DNA of 64,000 nt from Cynocephalus volans. Taxonomy: Eukaryota > Chordata > Mammalia > Dermoptera > Cynocephalidae. The notes below the pieces were generated by a model. The model made no database searches and was not told where the DNA came from. It saw nothing but the letters and a program-made list of their open reading frames with translations. Where the stretch lies: NCBI RefSeq assembly GCF_027409185.1, contig NC_084469.1, positions 104,037,835 to 104,101,834 of the forward strand, read 5' to 3'. The position numbers and the translations under genes were made by a program. Below, in pieces: positions 56,804 through 64,000 of the stretch. Position 1 is the first letter of the stretch. Each line of letters opens with the position of its first letter.

Positions 56804-56879
56804 TGAAAACATGCATTGAAACTCATCATGTGCACTGTTGGTGAGAGTGGAAAATGGTGCAGCTGCTGAAACTGACGCG

Positions 56880-57578
56880 TGTAGATTTAATTTGATTTTG
56901 ACTTTTCTAGGATCAGAAATATGTATTTTGTGCTGTTTAATAGCCTATAGACATTACGGCAGTTAAGCACGTAGAGCTTAGATAAACAAATGTGGGAACT
57001 TGCAACAGAGTAAAGTTTAGCTTAAAGACTGTTCTGTTTATCTTTTAAAAAAATAAAGCTGGTCAAGCATAGAGTAATAATGATTTCAACAATGGTTAAA
57101 AATGATTTCGAGTCACCAGATGCTTGTCCCTGCTTTTGCTTTAAAGATAGCAGTGCTGACACACAGATAGAAGTTTGGTTTTTTTGTTTTGTTTTGTTTA
57201 TTTTTAATTATTTAATTATGTACTTATTTTGCCGATTTTGAGTTTGGCGTGACCCAACACAGTCATGTAGATCATTCTGCATCCAGACAAAATGACGCCA
57301 AGAACCAAAATAGATCAAGATCAGGGAAGACGCTGAAGCTGGCACACGACTTACCCAATCAGAGATGTTCACGAGCTCTAGCCCCTTACCTTTAATTTTT
57401 GCCTTTAAAAACCCACGACTGAAAGCTGACAGGGAGTTTGAGTTTCAGCTGCCTTGAGCTCATTGACTGGCTCATTGACTCAGAATAAATTCTGTTCTTT
57501 ATCACTGCAAACTCTGGCATGAAGGACTCTTTGGTCATCTGGTGCAGTGGACGATGAACCCCTCTTGGTTAGGTAACA
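56880..57578 (+). mobile_element. Solo LTR, family not assigned
   Basis: About 700 bp, tgtagattta...ggtaaca, inside L1. It has CCAAT (cccaatcag near 57355), a TATA-like tttaaaaaccc near 57403 and AATAAA near 57484, the spacing of an ERV U3-R. The target repeat is unclear. Confidence 0.6.
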
Positions 57579-57831
57579 CTGCTACTGAAAACCATAACAG
57601 TTTCTCAAAAAATTAAAAACAGATTTACCATCTGATCCAGCAATTCCTCCTCTGGGTATATAACCAAAAGAATTGAAAGCAGGGACTCTAACAGATTTTT
57701 TGTGCTCCCATATCAATAGCAGCATTATTCCTAACAGCCAAAGGTGGAAGCACCTCGTCACCATCAATGAATGAACAGATAAGATTGGAAATTTTATGGT
57801 ATGTGTATGTTACCATAATTAAAAATTTCAG

Positions 57832-57935
57832 AAGGCTGTTTAGCTCAGTTGGTTACAGTGTGGTGCTGATAACACCAAGGTCAAGGGTCCGGATCCCCAT
57901 ATCAACCTGTCACCAAAAAGTAAATAAATTTTAAA
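57832..57935 (+). mobile_element. tRNA-Ile-type SINE
   Basis: GGCTGTTTAGCTCAGTTGGTT..GGTGCTGATAACACCAAGGTC..GGTCCGGATCCCC; short A-rich end. Confidence 0.85.
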
Positions 57936-59040
57936 AAATTGAAATCACAACTCACAGAATGGAAGAATATTTGAAAACATTGAATATATCTGAAAGGGAC
58001 TTGTAATCAGAGTAACTACAAATGTTTGAAACTCAATAATTAAAATTTAAAACACCAAATTAATAATGGGCAATGGATCTGAATAGACATTTTTCCAAGG
58101 AAGATACATATCCAAAAGCACATAAAAAGATGTTAAACATCATTCATCGTCAAACAAATGGAAATGAAAACCAGAATGAGATAATACTTCATGCCCTCTA
58201 GATTGGCTAGAATCAAAAAAGTGAGATGTTAACATTTTTTGGAGAGGATACGGGGACTGGAACTCTCATACACTGCAGGTAGGAATATAAAATGAGGCAG
58301 CCAATTTGAAAAACAGTCTGACAGTTCCTCAAACAATTAAATGAAGAGTTATCGGGGCTGGCCGGTTAGCTCAGTTGGTAAGAAAATGGTGTTGTAACAC
58401 CAAGGTCAAGGGTTCAGATCCCCATACTGGCCAGCCACCAAAAACAAAACAAAAGAAAACAAAAAAAGAAGAGTTATCATGTGACCCGAGAATTCTACTC
58501 ATAGGTGAAAAATCCCATGTGTCCACACAAAAAATTGTAAAGGAATGCTTAAAGCCAACCAATTTACTCATAATAGGTGAAAGGTGAAAAGAAACCAATT
58601 ATTCATCAACAGATGAATGAATCAACAAAATGGGCTGTATTTATAAAATGAAATTTTCTTTTTTTGGCCATAAAAATGAATGAACTATTGATACATGCTG
58701 CAGTGTGGATGTGTCTTGCAAAACTCATGCTAACTCAATGAGCCAATCGCAATGACCAGATATTATATACTTTCATTCATCTGTAAGTTCAGAACAGGAG
58801 AAGCTATAGCAGCAGAAAGTAGATAAGCGGTTACATAGGGCTGGGGGTGGGAGAGGATGATGGGAGGATAGGGGAGTAAAAGGTTACAGGAGTTTCTTTA
58901 CAAGGTGATGAAAATGTCCTAAAATTGGCTGTGGTGATGGTTGCAGGTAACTGTGAAAATACTAAAAACCATTCAGTTGTACACATTAATGGGGTGCATT
59001 GTATAATATGTGTATATCTCAATAAAGTTGCTCAAAGAAA
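57936..59040 (+). mobile_element. L1 3' end, second copy, split by a SINE
   Basis: ttgaaaacattgaatatatc, ggatctgaatagacattttt near 58075, gagaggatacggggactgga near 58243; then, after the SINE, ctgcagtgtggatgtgtctt-type sequence and a 3' UTR ending with tatatctcaataaagttgct. Confidence 0.8.
58354..58467 (+). mobile_element. tRNA-Ile-type SINE, well preserved
   Basis: GGGGCTGGCCGGTTAGCTCAG, GTTGGTAAGAAAATGGTG and GGTTCAGATCCCCATACTGG closely follow the tRNA-Ile D arm, anticodon arm and T arm. An A-rich tail follows, flanked by gaagagttatc at 58343-58353 and 58468-58478. Confidence 0.93.
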
Positions 59041-60534
59041 TGAATAATTAGGCATTTTGATCCAATCTGTTAAACTGTTTGGTACATCCCAAATTTAGAT
59101 AATCTTTTATTGTTTTTTTCTTCTATCAGTGAAAAAAGGAATTCATTTGCCTCAGAGACATCATAGCTGTTTACATTCGAAGTTCTCTAGGAATACACTC
59201 ACAAACTGATGTAAAATAAATTTCCCAATTTCCTTCCCATGTAAAATGTATACCAGAATATTTCAATGAGCACATCTCATAGCTCCTGGCTGTTCTGAGA
59301 AGAGCCCCTGAGCCCAGGCTACGGCTGTGGGTTCAAACTTCCACCCAGAGCCAAGTGCTGGGGAGGCCACGGGATTCCTTATCTAAGGTGCAAACAGTGT
59401 GGGGTGGGGATGGGATGGGTGGAAGCCTCAACTTTGTTAATGGTGAAAGATCAAAATGGAGCCAGACTTTTTATTACAAGTGCTGACGTCAGTTTCAAGC
59501 ATGTTTGTTAGAAAACCAGGGTCACAGTTCCATGAGTGGCCTTCCAGCCTTACACCTATCCCATTTTCTCTGGAGGACACCAGAGTCTCCTGTTCAAGTC
59601 TGGCCTGGCCCAGACACCCCTCCTGCTACAGACAATGGGGTTGCTCCAAATAGAAGCTGAGCCTGGAATTCCCTGTGCACCCCTGTGTACCCACAATCAG
59701 AACAGAGATGGGGCAGACACCCCACAGGAAAATATATCTAGCTAAATGCAAACGCCCCTGCCAGGGACAGACCTGTTCTGCTCTGCCACTGAGATCTCCT
59801 GCCCCGCTGTCACGCAGGCACCAGGGGGCAGGGCAGTGGGAACTGTCCAGTCACCTACAATGCAGGGTAAAGTGGCAGCTGCCTACATAGCATGGACATC
59901 ACGTCCTGCACCAGATCCTGCTTCACCTTCCCTGAGGAGCTGGGTGAGGGCAGGCAGGACCCGTGTGCTCAGTGTGCCATGCGGGGTGCAGCCTGTTCCC
60001 TGAGTCAGGCTGGGGACAAGAAGGGGCCCCCATTTCCCAGTGCACCCATGGGGGATTGACCTTGGCAACGGGAAGCTGGGACAGGACAGAGATGCTGAAG
60101 TCCCGCTCTTCCTAGAAAAAGGCCTCCGTCTGACTGACAGCGGGGGGTCAAGGCATGTGTGTGTCCTTGGCTGCTCCATCTGGAGTGTACATTTCATCTC
60201 GCTGGGGTGAAGGGGGAGGTGAGGGCAGTCAGAATCTAAATATCACTGACCCTCACATTGCTCCCAGAACTGTCATAGATTCTCTAAAATATGTTCCTCA
60301 TTTCCTGTTTGCCTTTATGATCATTTCCAGAAATGCTAAACATCTGTTTTAAAATAATTATACCATTTTCGTTGGGGAGTGGGTCAGTGGAGTGCTGCGC
60401 TGTCATGTCGCCCTCCCGCATTTCACTTGCTGCCCGTGTCAGCAGATGCTCCACAATTTCATGTATTATGCAGTAACCCTGTAATGGCACTTACTGTATT
60501 TAGAAATAGCATTGAAAAAAGTTAAATTGGGAGA
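59041..60534. other. No recognisable feature
   Basis: Mostly single-copy-looking and GC-richer at 59280-60230. Short open frames lack domain signs. No promoter or exon could be supported. Confidence 0.45.
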
Positions 60535-61670
60535 CCACGAGCTCCGTGGCACCAGTGTGCGACAGAGCAGGTAGGCCTCCCTGCTGTTGGAGGCCTAGCC
60601 CAGCCAAGTGCACGCAGACCAGAGAGGCGACCCCCCCCCCCAGAGGCCCGAGACCCGTGGAGACCATGTGCCCTGAACAACCTAATACTTCACCTTAAAG
60701 AACTAGAAAAACAAGAACAATCCAAACCTAAAGTTAGCAGACGGAAAGAAATCATTAAGATCAGAGCAGAACTCAATGAAATTGAAACCCAAAAAACAAT
60801 ACAAAAGATCAATGAATCGAAAAGTTGGTTTTTTGAAAAGATAAATAAAATTGACAAACCATTAGCACAGCTAACTAAGAAAAGGAGAGAGCAGACCCAA
60901 ATAACAAAAATTAGAAATGAAAAAGGTGATATTACAACGGATACCTCTGAAATACAAGGAATCATTCGAGACTACTATAAACAACTATATGCCAACAAAT
61001 TTGAAAATCTGGAGGAAATGGATAATTTCTGGACACACACAAACTACCAAAACTGAGCCAAGATGATGCAGAAAATCTGAACAGATCAATAGCAATAAGA
61101 GATTGAAGCTGTTATCAGACGGCTCCCAACCAAGAAAAGCCCAGGACCAGACGGATTCACAGCAGAATTTTACCAAACATTCAAAGAGGAATTGACACCA
61201 ATTCTCTACAAACTATTCCAAAAGATTGAAACAGAGGCAATTCTCCAAACTCATTCTATGAAGCAAACATCACCCTGATACCCAAACCAGGTAAAGATAC
61301 AACTAAAAAAGACAACTACAGGCCAATATCCTTGATGAACACAGACGCAAAAATCCTCAATAAAATACTAGCTAACAGAATACAGCAACACATACGCAAA
61401 ATTATACACCATGTTCAAGTGGGATTCATCCCAGGGATGCAAGATTGGTTCAACATATGCAAATCAATAAATGTGATACACCACATTAATAAAAGCAAAG
61501 ACAAAAACTGCATGATCATCTCTATTGACACTGAAAAAGCATTTGACAAAATTCAACATCCTTTCATTATAAAGACTCTCTACAAGTTAGGCATAGATAG
61601 AAAGTATCTCAACATATTTAAAGCCATATATGACAAGCCCACTGCCAATATCATCCTGACAGAAAAAGAG
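60535..61670 (+). mobile_element. L1 with 5'-UTR-like start joined to ORF2
   Basis: 60535-60670 is GC-rich and reads like an L1 5' UTR (gggagaccacgagctccgtg, accagagaggcga). At about 60672 it passes straight to ORF2 (caacctaatacttcacctta, then [13 protein letters not shown]-like codons). RT follows: [14 protein letters not shown] near 61260, then [16 protein letters not shown] near 61535. It stops near 61670 before the catalytic box. ORF1 and the endonuclease part are missing. Confidence 0.75.
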
Positions 61671-61671
61671 A

Positions 61672-61776
61672 GAAAGGGGGGGGGAAGAGAGAGGGAGAGG
61701 GAGAGGGGGAGGGAGAGAGAGAGAGAGAGAGAGAGATAAAGGAAGGAAGGAAGGAAAGAAAGAAAGAAAAGAAAAA
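61672..61776. repeat. (GA)n, (GGAA)n and (GAAA)n microsatellites
   Basis: G-rich ggggggg run, gagagagagagagaga, then ggaaggaagg and gaaagaaaga units directly next to the SINE tail. Confidence 0.93.
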
Positions 61777-61792
61777 GAAAAGAGAATTTTTT

Positions 61793-61957
61793 TTTTTTTT
61801 TAAAAGATGACCGGTAAGGGGATCTCAACCCTTGGCTTGGTGTTGTCAGCACCACGCTCAGCCAGTGAGCAAACTGGCCATCCCTATATAGGATCCGAAC
61901 CCGTGGCCTTGGTGTTATCAGCACCGCACTGTACCGAGTGAGCCACGGGCCGGCCCT
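61793..61957 (-). mobile_element. Dimeric tRNA-derived SINE
   Basis: Nearly identical to 43866-44046: poly-T start, then antisense GATGACCGGTAAGGGGATCTC and GGATCCGAACCCGTGGCC. The repeat gaaaagagaattttttt lies at 61777-61792 and 61958-61974. Confidence 0.92.
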
Positions 61958-61974
61958 GAAAAGAGAATTTTTTT

Positions 61975-62798
61975 AAAAAGAGAAAATCTACAAGAGCTAT
62001 CAGGCAATGTTAAGCACACAAATATCTGAATCATGATTGTCCCAGAAAGGGAGGAGAAAGGAAAAGTCATTGAAAACTTATTCTACTAAATATTAATGAA
62101 AAACTTCCCAGGTACTGGGAGAGATACGGATATAAGAGGCTCAAAGATACCCAAACAGATTCAATCCAAAAATGTCCTTCCTGAGACACATTGTGGTTAA
62201 ACTGTCAGAAGTCAAAGACAAAGAGAATGAATACTAAAAACAGCACAGAAAAGTGTCAATTTACCTATAAGGGAGTCCTCTCAGACAAACAGCTGACTTC
62301 TCAGCTCAGGTCAGAAGAAAATGGGATGATATATGCAAAGTTCTAAAACAAAAAAACAAACAAAAAACCACAAAACAAACCTGCTAGTCAAAAATTCGAC
62401 ACCCAGCAAGGCTATCTTTCAGAAATGAAGGAGAAATAGCATATTTACCAAACAAAAATGGTGGGAGTGTGCCACTACATGAGCAGTCCTAATCCTTAAG
62501 GGAGTCTGGCATCTGGAATCACCACCATGAATACACAAGAAAGAACAAAACGAACTGGTAGGGCACATATGCATATAAGAAAGAGAAAGAAATTAATTCT
62601 TCCACCTCAAAAAACCAATGAACACCAAAGACAAACAATAAAAGGGAAAGTAACAAATGATATTTGAAAAAATCATACAAAAATCAATACAATGCCAGGA
62701 GTAAGATAGTAACTTTCAATCAGAACCCTAAATGTAAATGGATTAAATTCCTCACACAAAAGACATAGTGGCTGTAGGGATTAAAAACTAGATCCATT

Positions 62799-62829
<31 letters not shown>

Positions 62830-63240
62830 AAATATAAATAAATTAAATAAATAATACATACATACATACATACATATACATACATACATACATACATACT
62901 AGATCCAACTATATGCTGCCCAGAAAAAAACTCACTGTACTTCAAAGACTCACACACCTAATAGTGAAGGGGTGGAAAAATATATACCACCGAAATAGAA
63001 ACCAAAAATGAGCAGGAGTAGTTACTTTTATATCAGATAAAATAGATGTTAAGCCAAAAACTATAAAAGAAACAAGGAAGGTCATTATATAATGATAAAG
63101 GGATCTATACAGCAAGAAGACATAACAATCATAAATATATATGCACCTAACATTGGAGCAGACAGATATATAAACACTATCAGGCCTAAAGAGACAGAGA
63201 TAAAACCCAATATTATTAAAATAGTTGCAATTACATCTAC
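61975..63240 (+). mobile_element. L1 ORF1 and 5' part of ORF2
   Basis: Parallels 585-2160 of the first L1: agctatcaggcaatgttaag, gtcccagaaagggaggagaa, ggctatctttcagaaatgaa near 62410, ccctaaatgtaaatggatta near 62727, atataatgataaagggatct near 63086. It lies just right of a copy that holds RT only, so two L1 pieces are in an unusual order. It holds a microsatellite at 62800. Confidence 0.85.
62800..62902. repeat. (AAAT)n and (CATA)n microsatellites
   Basis: aaataaataaataaataaat followed by acatacatacatacatac; lies in L1 ORF2. Confidence 0.95.
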
Positions 63241-64000
63241 CATTTTACTGTTTTTTACTGTTCTTTTTTAGCCCTTGTTTAGTCCCGCTCTGCATGGACA
63301 ATGTTATGCCTGAGTGAGTCAGATAACATCCAGTTCATAGTGGGCAGTTCAGGTAGTATGGGAACTTGGGGGCCCATGCTGTGTTCAGTCTCATTATTCC
63401 TGTGAGTTTCACAAAAAATGTTTGAAGGTAGGTATCATATACATGGTCACATCAAAGATTATCAGAGATCTTTAACAACTGGATATAGTCAACAGTGTCT
63501 TTAAATCTAATTAGATTAGAGTGCAAATTTCAGAAACTCCAGAACTAATTCAGAAATCTCATCCTTAAAATTCTATCCCTCAAGAACCACCCTAGGTAAC
63601 AAAATGTTTTTGTCAGGATCTAGAGAAATTGAAATGACAGGGTGTATATTTGGAGATAAATAGACACAAAAACAGAGAAAAAAGACCTTCCCATACATCA
63701 AGTGTGAGACTAATGCCTAATTATGAGACTTCTACATAGGTTATATTCTTGATCTTGTATTAAATCCAGCTGCCATGTTTCAAAAATCAAGGCTGCTAAA
63801 ATGTGCATTTGTGGGAAAAAGCATGAAATGGTGATGATTACACAAGGAGTTGCCCAGCCGCTGAAATAAAATGAAGATGAATATTACTTCTTTTTAATTG
63901 CAATAAATATATATAATTATATATTGAGTAGCTCAAAGAATTTGGGAGAGGGTCAAACTTCCACTAACAATAGCAGTTTCACCTTTCAAAACTGGAAAGA
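63241..64000. other. No recognisable feature
   Basis: AT-rich; could be old retroviral sequence but no motif is firm. Confidence 0.35.

Larger units (their letters stand above)
56161..57831 (+). mobile_element. L1 continued, broken by SINEs and a solo LTR
   Basis: L1 ORF2 3' part resumes: gagacaaatagatcaatagc near 56171, ggtactggaacaactgtata near 56292, ccttggatttggcaaagaat near 56449. Insertions are SINEs at 56583 and 56696 and an LTR at 56880-57578. From 57579 L1 continues with atttaccatctgatccagca. Confidence 0.75.

Noticed and set aside
58354-58440. Functional tRNA-Ile gene
   Set aside because: Body has extra bases, mismatched stems and an A-rich tail with target repeats, so it is a SINE.

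Overview
The window is nuclear DNA of a placental mammal. It is dense with LINE-1 (L1) copies, MaLR LTRs, endogenous retroviruses (ERVs), a U6 snRNA copy, a processed pseudogene and exons of a KRAB zinc-finger gene. Twelve short insertions with tRNA-like A and B boxes, a tail and clear target-site duplications (TSDs) are tRNA-derived SINEs; several start like tRNA-Ile. Such SINEs, some dimeric, together with MST-like MaLR LTRs close to those of primates, suggest a colugo (Dermoptera). That is an inference; horseshoe-type bats, which also carry tRNA-derived SINEs, are the main alternative.

Layout. 1-5968: an old, nearly complete L1 (+) with three later insertions. 5970-8570: the CpG-island promoter and first coding exon (ATG followed directly by a GT donor, minus strand) of a KRAB-ZNF gene whose body lies to the left of the window. 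9.5-17 kb: L1 and MaLR fragments. 17047-26181: a full MST-like MaLR element split by a younger provirus (18826-25580) with a tRNA-Phe primer site, an open 525-codon gag, a protease frame joined to gag through one TGA, and a deleted or frameshifted pol and env. 28.3-30.7 kb: KRAB-A exon, 61-bp KRAB linker exon and zinc-finger exon of a second KRAB-ZNF gene (minus strand), carrying five in-frame stops before the finger array. 33933-38156: an older minus-strand provirus with a tRNA-Ser-like primer site and a class III-like pol. 39-43 kb: L1 pieces, including an internally deleted L1 with intact TSDs. 43.3-45.9 kb: a paralogous ZNF promoter with its own ATG/GT exon, the likely first exon of the 28-30 kb gene. 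46.8-48.6 kb: a decayed antisense ERV env. 49.5-53.5 kb: a processed pseudogene of HIRA, inserted in a third, promoter-less copy of the ZNF promoter-proximal sequence. 54-64 kb: L1 mosaics, SINEs, a solo LTR and microsatellites.

The host genes form a minus-strand KRAB-ZNF cluster of the kind found on human 19p13.2 (ZNF44/ZNF443/ZNF709-like), enlarged by segmental duplication and filled with retroelements. KRAB-ZNF proteins generally silence such elements, so the cluster and its load of ERVs are plausibly linked in evolution, but nothing here proves a specific pairing. The two features most worth following up are the open gag-pro frame in a provirus that cannot replicate by itself, and the split KRAB and finger frames of the ZNF gene.
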